Origin: an uncultured Phascolarctobacterium sp.
GTDB taxonomy: Bacteria; Bacillota; Negativicutes; Acidaminococcales; Acidaminococcaceae
DNA length: 27,310 nt
NCBI RefSeq assembly: GCF_905212365.1
Contig: NZ_CAJMEH010000022.1
Location: 1-27,310, forward strand
Reading direction: 5' to 3'
The notes under the pieces: model-generated
The model's database searches: none
Told to the model about the DNA's origin: nothing
What the model saw: only the letters and a program-made list of their open reading frames with translations
Translations under genes and position numbers: made by a program
In this document: positions 1 to 6,891 of the stretch, one piece after another
How the letters are laid out: each line of letters opens with the position of its first letter
Position numbering within the stretch: position 1 is the first letter of the stretch

Positions 1-2252
1 CCGCTGCCGCTGAAATCTCCCGCCGCTTCGATGCGCAGGTTATCGCCGCCCAGCTTACCGCTGCTGGCGATACTACCCGATGCGTCGATGGTAATTTCAT
101 GTCCGTATAGCTCGCTGCGGTCGATGGTCAGATCGTGCGTTGTAATCTGCAAATTGCCCACGCCCTGACCGTTAAAGCCGCTGCCCGCCAGCAGCATATC
201 GCCCAGTCCCTTGCCGGTTTGAATATTGCCGTCGGCCCAGCCGGTAATTTTGCCCGTGGTCAGCATGGCGTTATCCGCGTTGATAAAGCCCAAACCGTTG
301 ACAGCAATGCCGTTGGCGTTGGCGATAACCACGCTGGCCCTGTTGCCCGCTACCTCCAGGTAGCCGTTGAGCACGCTGGCGCTGGAGCTGGTCACTTCAT
401 TCAAAATTACGCTGGCTCCGCGCCCCGCCAAAAACATATTGCGGTCGACATATCCGCCCAATTCCGTTTTTGCATACTTAGTAGCGTTATTCAAAATCAG
501 GCCGCTGGATTTAATATTAAAATCGCTGTATAAATTGCGGGATACTCCGTTAGAGTTGACCTGCGCAATCTGTACCAAATCCACGCCGTTGGCCGCCTTA
601 TCGATAATAGGCCGATATTTGCCGTCCGCACTCTCGTCCGCAGTCAGCGCCAGGCTGGCGTCCGCCGCCTTTTCCTGCTCTACGGTAGCCGCAATGCCCG
701 CCGTTTCCGCAATCTGCGGCAGCGGGGCTATGGCCGCGCCGCCTGCGCCCTCGCCCGCCAAATTCCCCGGACGTTCCGGCCCATGCGGACGCTGGGGCTG
801 CTCCGGGGTCACCGGCGTAATTATTTCGTCAGGATTTTTTTCGCTGACGCTGACATTCTTATTTTCATCAAAAGTCAGCGTAGGATTGCCGTCGGCATCC
901 GTGCCTGCGGTATAGGTATAAATATTGCCGCGATACAGCCCTACCTTGTCCGCCGTCACGCTGACGGATTCCTGCGCGCCGACAGCTCCGCTGCCCGTCA
1001 GGCTGCCGCCCGCCGTTACGCTCACGCTTCCCTCGCTGGTTAAAAGGCCGCTGTGTACCATACCGTTTTCTATATCGACGGTTAAATTCTTGGTAGCGCT
1101 AATCAACCCGCTATTGTCCAGCTCCCCGGCCCGCAGGGTCAAATCGGCCTCGTTATGCATAAATACCGCGTCGTCGGCTTCCTCGTCCTGCAAATATTCG
1201 GCTCCGGATATCAGCGAGCCTGTATTTTCCAGCCTGCCGCTTACGTCCAGCGTAACCGCGCCCTTGGCTTCAATGGAGCTGCTGCTGCTTAATTCCTCTG
1301 CCAGCAGCGTAATGCTGCCGCCGGCTTCGACAGCCGCGTCGTTCTCTCTTTCGCCGCCGCCACCCGGCTGCATATTTTCCGTCACGGTCAGCTTCCCGGC
1401 GTTGGAAATATACAGGTCGCCCCCGGCGCTGATGCGTCCGCCCAGATTCATGCCCAGGCCCTTTTCCGTGCCCACCAGCATAATTTTGCCCGCATACATG
1501 CCGCCCAGGGCCGCCACGTCCAAAGCCACGGCAGGCTTCTCGCCGTCCGCGGCAAGCTGCTGCCTTTCGGATGTCGCGTAATCTATTTTATTCGCGCCGG
1601 TAACGACGTTAATTTCTTCTTTAGCCCACAGCTCGCCGTTAATGACGGCGGCGCGGGTCATAATATCCAGCTTATTGGGCAAATAAGTGTTAGCCTCGTC
1701 GGCGCTGGTAAAACCTTCTCCCGGAAAATTCCCCGTTCCCTCTACGGTAACGCGGCCGCCGGTCACGTTGAAAACCAGCCTGCCGCCGGTAAAATCGGGT
1801 TTGCCCGTTACCAGCGTGGCCCTGTCCACATTGATAAAGCCAGCGCCATTGACGTTGATGCCGTTGGGATTGGCAATAATCAAATTCGCCCTTTGCCCGG
1901 CGATTTCCATAACGCCGTGCAGGTTGGAAAGGCCGCCGCCCGTTACTTCCTGTAAAATCGTTTGCGCCGCTCCGTTTGTTAAATTAGCGTTAGCCGTCAG
2001 CTGCCCAGCTAAAACCGTATTGGCGCTGCCGTTAGCGATATTATTAAAAACAAGTCCCTCAGCGCCTACGTTAAACTCCGCCGTTTTATTGTGGGAAAGC
2101 CCGTTAGCGTCAGGCGCTGCAATATTCACCACCGGCGGCGCAGCCTTCGGAGCTGCCGCAGCCGCGTAAACCGGCAAAGCCGTCTGCATCTGCAAGGATA
2201 AAATAATGGCGCAGGCCATAAGCTTTTTCTTTTTGCTACCGTACTTACTCAT
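1..2252 (-). CDS. TpsA-type filamentous haemagglutinin/adhesin exoprotein (C-terminus beyond window)
   Basis: The minus frame is open from ATG 2252-2250 to the window edge (about 750 codons, no stop), so only the N-terminal part is present. A signal peptide with a KKKK n-region and hydrophobic stretch ends near residue 31 (VYAAAA). A TPS secretion domain follows at about residues 43-175 with HGVMEIAGQRANLIIANPNG and then NVNGAGFINVDRATLVTG, the hallmark of two-partner secretion cargo. Next come short beta-helix-like repeats rich in G, S and V. A second TPS-like block lies at about residues 560-700 (see findings). An SD-like AAAGGAAAG precedes the ATG by about 10 nt. The gene starts 56 bp after the tpsB stop, so the two are probably co-transcribed. 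TpsA proteins are exported by Sec, then threaded through TpsB to the surface as beta-helix adhesins, cytolysins or contact-dependent inhibition (CDI) toxins. The C-terminal function cannot be read here. Confidence 0.9.
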   Translation of the reverse strand, partial: MSKYGSKKKKLMACAIILSLQMQTALPVYAAAAAPKAAPPVVNIAAPDANGLSHNKTAEFNVGAEGLVFNNIANGSANTVLAGQLTANANLTNGAAQTILQEVTGGGLSNLHGVMEIAGQRANLIIANPNGINVNGAGFINVDRATLVTGKPDFTGGRLVFNVTGGRVTVEGTGNFPGEGFTSADEANTYLPNKLDIMTRAAVINGELWAKEEINVVTGANKIDYATSERQQLAADGEKPAVALDVAALGGMYAGKIMLVGTEKGLGMNLGGRISAGGDLYISNAGKLTVTENMQPGGGGERENDAAVEAGGSITLLAEELSSSSSIEAKGAVTLDVSGRLENTGSLISGAEYLQDEEADDAVFMHNEADLTLRAGELDNSGLISATKNLTVDIENGMVHSGLLTSEGSVSVTAGGSLTGSGAVGAQESVSVTADKVGLYRGNIYTYTAGTDADGNPTLTFDENKNVSVSEKNPDEIITPVTPEQPQRPHGPERPGNLAGEGAGGAAIAPLPQIAETAGIAATVEQEKAADASLALTADESADGKYRPIIDKAANGVDLVQIAQVNSNGVSRNLYSDFNIKSSGLILNNATKYAKTELGGYVDRNMFLAGRGASVILNEVTSSSASVLNGYLEVAGNRASVVIANANGIAVNGLGFINADNAMLTTGKITGWADGNIQTGKGLGDMLLAGSGFNGQGVGNLQITTHDLTIDRSELYGHEITIDASGSIASSGKLGGDNLRIEAAGDFSGS
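150..578 (-). other. Second, internal TPS-like (haemagglutination activity) domain within TpsA
   Basis: Residues about 560-700 of the TpsA ORF repeat the N-terminal TPS pattern: an N-S-N-G-V-S-R-N opening, VILNEVTSSSASVLNGYLEV, AGNRASVVIANANGIAVNG, then GLGFINADNAMLTTGK. The distance from the opening N-G to the N-x-N-G-I motif is 77 residues here and 78 in the first copy. NPNGI of the first copy is NANGI here. Confidence 0.75.
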
Positions 2253-2308
2253 AATATAGCTTTCCTTTCGCTAATACGCCCCTGCGCGGCGCTGCTGCCC
2301 GCCGCTGT

Positions 2309-4012
2309 TTAAATTTCCGCCGTCAGTAAAAAGCCGTAGGTGCGGCTGTCGCAAATAAATCCGTCCGGCCTTTTTATGGGCCAGCCCACAAAAGCCTCGT
2401 ACTGCAAACTGCCGATTTTGCCCCGCATACCTACGGCGCCGCCCACCAGCTCCGTACCTAAAAGATATTCCGTACTTGGCCCATGCACCTTGCCGTAATC
2501 CAAAGCCAGATAAAGAAGATGCGGATATTTTTCAATGGGAAAACGCAGCTCGTTGCGCACTACGATGCCATCCTCGGCAGCTAAGGTCTGCTCGCCATCA
2601 AAACCGCGCACGCTGTAAAACCCGCCTATAGTAAAAAATTCGCTGCCATATACACGCTGGTCGCTTTTCTGCCCGCGGATGCTGACGTTATACTGCGCGT
2701 CGTAACCTTCGCCAAAGGGCACCGGCGCGGTAAAATTCAACCCCAAATGATACATATTATAGCGCGTAGTCGCTTCGCCGCTCATGCCGTCCGTCGGGCC
2801 TGCGTCCGCATACCACGGCAATCCCTTTTGCCATTTCAGCGACGTATCCAGAACGCTGCGCCCCAAATACTGCCGGTGATTGAAGCCCGCCAGCAAAACC
2901 GTGGTTTTCTGCCGCTGCACCTCTATTTCCGTGCCGTTAATATAGCTGTGCCGCGTTTTATGAGTGAAGCCCAGCTCAAAATCTGTTTTGCTGCTCTGAT
3001 TGCGCTGCACCAGATGCGTCCAGGTCAGCGTATCGTTAGTAAATTCGCCGCTGGAAATAAAAGGATTGACCGCGTAAGTCACCGTCTGGTGATAGTCATT
3101 TTTACTGCGGCTGTAAGTGAAACGTTCTTTGCCAAAGGGAATGGAATAATAAATGCTGTTGGCCCGCGTTCCCTTGGTTTCGCCGGATTCCGTAGCGTCC
3201 TCGTTCCAGCTCACATAAAAAATATCGTTGGCCGACAAGGGCTGCATCAGCTGCAGAGCGCCGCTCATCTGCACCTTGCCCGTGTCGCGGGTGCCGGAAT
3301 TGTCCAGACTTAAAATCAGCTTCCACGGCCTGCCGCGCTTAATGTCGATTACCAAATCGCTTTGGCCCTCCTGCGCGCCGGGCTCGATTTTAATATCCGC
3401 CTCCTGCCCGGGAACGCTGTTAAAATTGTCTATCGCCTGCTCGATATCGCGGATATTCAGTAAAGAGCCGCGCCGCACAGGCATGGCATTAGTCCATGTT
3501 CCCCAGGTCTTTTGCCGGAAACGGATGTCCCCGATAACACCCGGCAGCAAAGTAAAATACAATTTGCCGCTGGCCAAATTCTGGGATTCTATATAAATTC
3601 TCGTGGTCAGATAACCGCGATTCATAATTTCGTTATTGATATTCTGCAAAAGCAAATTGATGCCCTGCACGCCGATGCGCTGGCCGTTAAAGCCCGCTAA
3701 ATAATCGTTGATCCACTGAAATTTATAAGCGTAACGGGAAGCCTTTAAGGAAAAGCTTTTGATTTTAAAGCTGTTGGCTTCCTCCGGCAAAGCAAAGGCG
3801 GCCAAAGGGCTGCCCTGCCGCTGCGCTTTCGCCATATCGCGGCCTGCACGCCGCTGCAATTCCTGTTCGGCGCGTTTGGCAGCCTGCTCCTGCTCCTTTT
3901 GCTGTAAAATTTGCTGCTGCCGCTGCACAGGATTATCCTGCGGCGCAGCGGCTGCTGCTGCAGAAAATCCCAGAACCAGCAAGGAAAAAATTAAAGCTGC
4001 CTGCCGTTTCAT
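2309..4012 (-). CDS. TpsB family outer-membrane transporter (ShlB/FhaC/HecB type)
   Basis: Predicted outer-membrane pore that recognises the TPS domain of the downstream TpsA and moves it to the cell surface. From ATG 4012 the protein has 567 residues, a normal length. A signal peptide ends near AAAAAAP (residue 23). A Q/E-rich helical segment (about 29-55) may be the plug helix. POTRA 1 (about 82-165, FKIKSFSL to GDIRF) and POTRA 2 (about 175-240) follow, then a 16-strand-type barrel with the loop-6 signature YSVRGFDGEQ at about 466-475. ATG 4012 is preferred over TTG 4015 because AGGTG lies 7 nt upstream. The protein ends GFLLTAEI, without the usual C-terminal aromatic residue. It is first in a two-gene operon with tpsA. 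Confidence 0.92.
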   Translation of the reverse strand: MKRQAALIFSLLVLGFSAAAAAAPQDNPVQRQQQILQQKEQEQAAKRAEQELQRRAGRDMAKAQRQGSPLAAFALPEEANSFKIKSFSLKASRYAYKFQWINDYLAGFNGQRIGVQGINLLLQNINNEIMNRGYLTTRIYIESQNLASGKLYFTLLPGVIGDIRFRQKTWGTWTNAMPVRRGSLLNIRDIEQAIDNFNSVPGQEADIKIEPGAQEGQSDLVIDIKRGRPWKLILSLDNSGTRDTGKVQMSGALQLMQPLSANDIFYVSWNEDATESGETKGTRANSIYYSIPFGKERFTYSRSKNDYHQTVTYAVNPFISSGEFTNDTLTWTHLVQRNQSSKTDFELGFTHKTRHSYINGTEIEVQRQKTTVLLAGFNHRQYLGRSVLDTSLKWQKGLPWYADAGPTDGMSGEATTRYNMYHLGLNFTAPVPFGEGYDAQYNVSIRGQKSDQRVYGSEFFTIGGFYSVRGFDGEQTLAAEDGIVVRNELRFPIEKYPHLLYLALDYGKVHGPSTEYLLGTELVGGAVGMRGKIGSLQYEAFVGWPIKRPDGFICDSRTYGFLLTAEI

Positions 4013-4089
4013 CAAAGCTCACCTCGCACAAACTTTCCGCTTATAAAATAAAACTATTGCAACAATCGCTATATTCCCATCTTATTTAT

Positions 4090-4118
4090 AGTATATTACC
4101 TTAAACAAGAATTGTAAA
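4090..4118 (-). promoter_or_regulatory. Predicted sigma-A-type promoter for the tpsB-tpsA operon
   Basis: On the minus strand TTTACA (4118-4113) and TATACT (4095-4090) are separated by exactly 17 nt, about 80 nt upstream of the tpsB ATG. The surrounding DNA is AT-rich and has no ORF. Confidence 0.65.
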
Positions 4119-4167
4119 TCTTTTGTGAAGAAGGTATACATAATTCTTCAATATACAATGACCAGCA

Positions 4168-4222
4168 AAAGCGAATATGCTTTTCCCCTCGCGTTTCACG
4201 ATAGGAAGAAGATATTCGCTTT
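4168..4222 (-). terminator. Long hairpin downstream of the small membrane-protein ORF
   Basis: AAAGCGAATAT (4168-4178) and its complement ATATTCGCTTT (4212-4222) form an 11-bp stem, extended inward by CTTTTCC/GGAAGAAG. On the minus strand it ends in a short T run (CGCTTTTGC). It lies between the ORF at 4239-4433 and the tpsB promoter, so it may insulate the tps operon. Confidence 0.5.
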
Positions 4223-4238
4223 AAATTAAAATTCAGCT

Positions 4239-4433
4239 TTACAAATAATCGGCCGCATCCCGTTTACCAAAAAGATAGACCGGCAGCCAGCTGCAAAATC
4301 CGCCCAAGAGCAGCACAACAGCTGCCAAAAATTCCTCCTCAGGCAGCAGCAGAAACGGCAGATACAGGCTTGCGCTGCCGCGCAGGACGTAACCCAGTAA
4401 TGCGTAAACATCCATGGCCGCGCCGCCGCACAT
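4239..4433 (-). CDS. Hypothetical small membrane protein
   Basis: I do not recognise this 64-residue ORF. It has two hydrophobic stretches (about ALLGYVLRGSASLYLPFLLL and FLAAVVLLLGGFCSWLPVYL) separated by PEEE, and a charged end GKRDAADYL, the profile of a two-helix membrane hairpin. No convincing Shine-Dalgarno precedes ATG 4433; ATG 4415 (MDVYALLG, 58 residues) is an alternative start and also has a poor ribosome-binding site. Codon use is GC-rich like the neighbours. The end matches a second fragment at 4464-4526, suggesting a duplicated or decaying family. An overlapping 99-residue ORF in another frame (4226-4525) is cysteine-rich and looks like a shadow. Confidence 0.35.
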   Translation of the reverse strand: MCGGAAMDVYALLGYVLRGSASLYLPFLLLPEEEFLAAVVLLLGGFCSWLPVYLFGKRDAADYL

Positions 4434-4463
4434 TGATACAACGGTAATAAATAAAGTTCATTT

Positions 4464-4526
4464 TTACACATACTCGGCGACGTCACGCTTACCCAGCAGA
4501 TAAACCGCGCAGCTAAGGAAAGCAAA
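4464..4526 (-). pseudogene. Remnant of a second copy of the small membrane protein C-terminus
   Basis: In the minus frame ending at TAA 4464-4466 the translation FAFLSCAVYLLGKRDVAEYV parallels the end of the ORF at 4239-4433 (GFCSWLPVYLFGKRDAADYL). The similarity stops upstream, where the terminator-like hairpin 4527-4550 begins, and no start codon with a ribosome-binding site is seen. It reads as a truncated paralogue. Confidence 0.45.
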
Positions 4527-4550
4527 ACGCCGTCCCGCTAAGGACGGCGT
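4524..4550 (-). terminator. Hairpin, possible terminator of the type I toxin mRNA
   Basis: ACGCCGTCC (4527-4535) and GGACGGCGT (4542-4550) form a perfect 9-bp stem with a 6-nt loop. On the minus strand it is followed by a short T run. If used, the toxin transcript from about 4860 would span the whole antisense RNA at 4607-4695. Confidence 0.5.
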
Positions 4551-4571
4551 AAGCGCCAAAAATTTGCTGTC

Positions 4572-4600
4572 TTGACTATTTTTCATACTACGTTTATAAT
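4572..4600 (+). promoter_or_regulatory. Strong promoter of the antitoxin RNA
   Basis: TTGACT (4572-4577), a 17-nt spacer, and consensus TATAAT (4595-4600). No ORF with a ribosome-binding site follows; a good terminator lies about 90 nt downstream. Confidence 0.75.
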
Positions 4601-4606
4601 AAATAA

Positions 4607-4695
4607 AGAGATAGTCGGCCGCGGAAAGTCGGCTCTCCCCTAAATTATTTTAATTCGACGGAAGACCGCTTAACCGCACGTTAGGCGGTTTTTCT
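4607..4695 (+). ncRNA. Predicted antisense RNA antitoxin of a type I toxin-antitoxin pair
   Basis: A short transcript of about 90 nt is bounded by a near-consensus promoter (4572-4600) and an intrinsic terminator (4665-4693). It encodes no plausible peptide. Its 3' end points at the 3' end of the toxin ORF on the opposite strand (stop at 4700), the convergent arrangement known for txpA/RatA and bsrG/SR4 in Bacillus. Base pairing with the 3' untranslated region of the toxin mRNA would block translation or trigger decay. The RNA itself is inferred from signals; its exact ends are estimates. Confidence 0.7.
4665..4693 (+). terminator. Intrinsic terminator of the antitoxin RNA
   Basis: ACCGCTTAAC (4665-4674) pairs with GTTAGGCGGT (4680-4689) over 10 bp with one G-U pair and a 5-nt loop, followed by a run of five T. 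Confidence 0.85.
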
Positions 4696-4699
4696 CATT

Positions 4700-4777
4700 C
4701 TATTTGCGAAATGAGAGAATGAGAACTACTAAAGTTGCGAAGCTAATCATCAAAGATAACGCCTCAGAAACCGTCAT
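4700..4777 (-). CDS. Type I toxin, putative holin-like toxin peptide (25 aa)
   Basis: ATG 4777-4775 to TAG 4702-4700 encodes a 25-residue peptide opening MTVSEALSLMISFATLVV and ending LSFRK: one hydrophobic helix with a basic tail. This matches the Firmicute 'putative holin-like toxin' peptides (TxpA/BsrG-like, Hol_Tox family), which insert in the cytoplasmic membrane. A very strong Shine-Dalgarno (AGGGGGTG, 7-nt spacer) precedes the start, and its 5' edge is buried in a hairpin (4790-4808), as expected for a translationally restrained toxin. The ORF is convergent with the antisense RNA at 4607-4695. No confident toxin promoter was found. It is too short for standard gene callers. Confidence 0.8.
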   Translation of the reverse strand: MTVSEALSLMISFATLVVLILSFRK

Positions 4778-4789
4778 AGCACATCACCC

Positions 4790-4808
4790 CCTACTCTTCA
4801 GGAGTAGG
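4790..4808 (-). promoter_or_regulatory. 5'-UTR hairpin next to the toxin Shine-Dalgarno
   Basis: On the minus strand CCTACTC and GAGTAGG form a perfect 7-bp stem with a 5-nt loop; the 3' arm runs straight into the AGGGGGTG Shine-Dalgarno of the 25-residue toxin. It could mask ribosome loading until the mRNA is processed. Confidence 0.6.
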
Positions 4809-4837
4809 AAAACCGACAAGACGACAATCTCTAGCTA

Positions 4838-4866
4838 TTCACTTCGCTAAATTAACGGTGTATAAT
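4838..4866 (+). promoter_or_regulatory. Predicted promoter of the cupin gene
   Basis: TTCACT (4838-4843), 17-nt spacer, consensus TATAAT (4861-4866), about 36 nt before the TTG start of the cupin gene. Confidence 0.55.
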
Positions 4867-4901
4867 AAAATAAATATCAAAAGCGAAGGGAAGGAATTAG
4901 A

Positions 4902-5216
4902 TTGGAAAATGCATTTATTACCCCTGAGGGTCACTCTGGATTTTTAGCTAAAAAATTATTTAACGAAATGGGCGCAATTCATTGGGGCGCGCTGGCATAT
5001 ATCGAGGCAAACGGCGGCGGCCCGAAGGGAAATCATACTCACAGCGATAATCATCTATTTATCATTGTCGAAGGCGAAGTAAAAATCATTTTAGGAGACG
5101 CTTCGCATATCGTAAAGAAAGACGAAAGCTTCTTCGTTGACGGCATGATTCCTCATTCTATCTGGAATAACGGAACAGAAACCGCTAAGGTAATTAAAAT
5201 ATCTCTTAAAAGATAA
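4902..5216 (+). CDS. Small single-domain cupin protein
   Basis: A 104-residue protein starting at TTG 4902, the only start in frame near the Shine-Dalgarno AAGGA (6-nt spacer); the nearby ATG at 4909 is out of frame. It is a single cupin barrel: motif 1 GNHTHSDNHLFIIVEGEV gives the HxH plus glutamate metal ligands, and motif 2 FFVDGMIPHSIWNNG gives the last histidine. A metal site is therefore likely intact. Small cupins of this size act as isomerases, dioxygenases or sugar/ligand binders; the substrate cannot be told from sequence. It stands alone, with its own promoter and a terminator, next to the toxin-antitoxin unit. Confidence 0.85.
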   Translation: MENAFITPEGHSGFLAKKLFNEMGAIHWGALAYIEANGGGPKGNHTHSDNHLFIIVEGEVKIILGDASHIVKKDESFFVDGMIPHSIWNNGTETAKVIKISLKR

Positions 5217-5242
5217 ATTTTGCTCTGCGCTCTCCACATAAC

Positions 5243-5285
5243 AAAAAGAAGTGGCAAATCCATTGGCGAATTACCGCTTCTTTTT
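5243..5285 (+). terminator. Terminator after the cupin gene
   Basis: AAAAAGAAGTGG (5243-5254) pairs with CCGCTTCTTTTT (5274-5285), a 12-bp stem with A and T tracts on both sides, so it may work in both directions. Confidence 0.75.
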
Positions 5286-5311
5286 CTTTGTACGTTTTCA
5301 ATTTCCAAAGC

Positions 5312-5342
5312 AAAAATCCCCGCGCCGTTTTGCAGCACGGGG
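5312..5342 (-). terminator. Terminator of the PLP decarboxylase gene
   Basis: On the minus strand CCCCGTGC and GCGCGGGG form an 8-bp stem (5342-5335 with 5325-5318) followed by ATTTTT, directly after the stop at 5360. Confidence 0.75.
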
Positions 5343-5359
5343 AAATATAATTTATACGG

Positions 5360-6541
5360 TTATACGGCCGGAGCTAAAATCTCTGCGGCGATGGGCATAA
5401 CGTCTTCCTTAACCTCTTCCCACACTACAAAGCGCGCTTTGCTGAAGCCGTTGAAAGTTGTGGCCGAAGCCGAGGTATAAGCGCCGCAGGCAGGAACCAG
5501 AAGCAAATCGCCAACCTCCAGGGGAGCGGTCATACGTCCGCGGAACATAATATCCAGACTATCGCAGCTGGGGCCGGCAAATGTAGCGGCCACGCGCTCG
5601 TCGCCTTCCTTAAAGCTCAGCAGCTTAAAATCCCATTGGTCGAAAATAACGCCGGAAAAAGTGCCGTACAGGCCCTCGTCCAAAAAGTACCAGGGCTGGC
5701 CGCCGCGCTCGGTCACGCCGATAACGCTGGTAATCAGATTCACGGCCGTACCGCAGATATAACGTCCCGGCTCCGCCCAAATTTCCGTTTCCGCAAAATC
5801 TTCATTTAAGCGGGCGCTGATCTGCTTCAGCATTTCGGGCAGATTAAATTTCACCTTGGGCTCAGGAATGGGGAAGCCGCCGCCGATATCCAAAATCCGC
5901 AGGTGCAGCCCTGCAGCTTCCGCCTCGTCGAACAGGCCGCGGGCTATATCCAAAGCGTGCAGATACGGGTCGGAGCTGACTGTCTGGCTGCCTACGTGAA
6001 AGGCTACGCCGGCCATATCCAACCCGGCCTCCTTGGCCTGCAGCATTAAAGCCAGCGCATTTTCACGCGCCGCGCCGAATTTTTTATTCAAATCCACATG
6101 AGCGGAGGAATTATCGATACGCAGACGCAGCAGCACTGTTGCGTCCGGACATTGCTTTTTAATTTTTTCTATTTCACTGGCGCTATCAAAGGTCATCTTG
6201 GTCACGCCGCAGTCCCGGCAGGCCTCCAAGCCTACGCCCAGCTTCACCGGATTAGCGTAAATCATGCGTCCGCCTTCCACGCCCATAGCGCTCAGCGTGC
6301 GGATTTCGCCGTCGGACGCCACATCGAAGCAGGAACCCATGTCGGCCATAACCCGCAAAATTTCCGGATGGGGGTTAGCCTTAATTGCGTAGTGGATGCG
6401 CACCCGGGGCATATATTTTTTCAAAACCTGATAATTTTTCTTAACTTCTTCCAAAGAAAGGACTAACAACGGCGTGCCGTATTGGCTCGCCAATTTTTCC
6501 ACCGCCTCGCGGCTAAGCTGAAAATGTTTATCTCTTCTCAT
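5360..6541 (-). CDS. Fold III PLP-dependent lysine/ornithine decarboxylase
   Basis: A decarboxylase of the eukaryotic ornithine decarboxylase (alanine racemase fold) family, making cadaverine or putrescine. From ATG 6541 it has 393 residues, the length I recall for the Selenomonas ruminantium enzyme; GTG 6547 is too close to the Shine-Dalgarno AGGGGAG, which sits 7 nt from ATG. Visible sites: PLP lysine in HYAIKANPHPE (K54), HVGSQ, phosphate-binding glycine loop DIGGGFP (about 218-224), EPGRY (257-261), and catalytic cysteine in AGPSCDSLD (C326). The proline after KAN and the serine before the catalytic cysteine match positions reported to favour lysine in S. ruminantium, but the third reported cluster (AGV) does not match. 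In Negativicutes cadaverine is linked to peptidoglycan and helps hold the outer membrane, a likely role here. It has its own promoter and terminator. Confidence 0.88.
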   Translation of the reverse strand: MRRDKHFQLSREAVEKLASQYGTPLLVLSLEEVKKNYQVLKKYMPRVRIHYAIKANPHPEILRVMADMGSCFDVASDGEIRTLSAMGVEGGRMIYANPVKLGVGLEACRDCGVTKMTFDSASEIEKIKKQCPDATVLLRLRIDNSSAHVDLNKKFGAARENALALMLQAKEAGLDMAGVAFHVGSQTVSSDPYLHALDIARGLFDEAEAAGLHLRILDIGGGFPIPEPKVKFNLPEMLKQISARLNEDFAETEIWAEPGRYICGTAVNLITSVIGVTERGGQPWYFLDEGLYGTFSGVIFDQWDFKLLSFKEGDERVAATFAGPSCDSLDIMFRGRMTAPLEVGDLLLVPACGAYTSASATTFNGFSKARFVVWEEVKEDVMPIAAEILAPAV

Positions 6542-6582
6542 ATCCACTCTCCCCTTGCCATAGCATATATTTTACTCATTAG

Positions 6583-6610
6583 ATTGTACCACAATAAGCG
6601 GAAAGTACAA
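6583..6610 (-). promoter_or_regulatory. Predicted promoter of the decarboxylase gene
   Basis: Minus strand TTGTAC (6610-6605), 16-nt spacer, TACAAT (6588-6583), about 42 nt upstream of ATG 6541. The stretch from 6611 to 6818 holds no supported gene; a GC-rich dyad with a T run (about 6737-6765) is present but no gene feeds it. Confidence 0.65.
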
Positions 6611-6818
6611 TAGGAAAACGGCAGAAAATTGATTTTTTTTGAGGAGTTGGGAAAAATTTTACAATAACTGCGGATTGGCTCATTTTTAAGCGGAAAATTT
6701 GCAGTTTTCAGGAAAAACGAATTGCTCTGGCCGCTCCGGCGTTTACGCAACGCCCCGGTTTTTGATTCGCAAAATTATTGCCGCGGAATATTTTTAAAAG
6801 AAGCAAGGTGCCGTCCAA

Positions 6819-6847
6819 CAAAAAAAGCCGCCCGTTACAGGCGGCTT
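6819..6847 (-). terminator. Terminator of serS
   Basis: AAGCCGCC (6825-6832) and GGCGGCTT (6840-6847) form a perfect 8-bp stem with a 7-nt loop; on the minus strand it is followed by a run of seven or more T. Confidence 0.85.
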
Positions 6848-6891
6848 GCGATAGAATATTTTTCTTGAGTTTTGCCCGAAGGCGGCAGCTT

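Noticed and set aside
135..2169. Several plus-strand open frames across the tpsA region
   Set aside because: The minus frame is continuous, carries a signal peptide and TPS motifs; the plus frames are P/S/A-rich shadows without ribosome-binding sites.
6538..6750. 70-codon minus ORF upstream of the decarboxylase
   Set aside because: It overlaps the decarboxylase promoter, has no ribosome-binding site and reads as AT-rich intergenic DNA.
6737..6765. GC-rich dyad with T run on the plus strand
   Set aside because: Terminator-like, but no plus-strand gene ends nearby and the stem has a bulge, so it was not listed as a feature.
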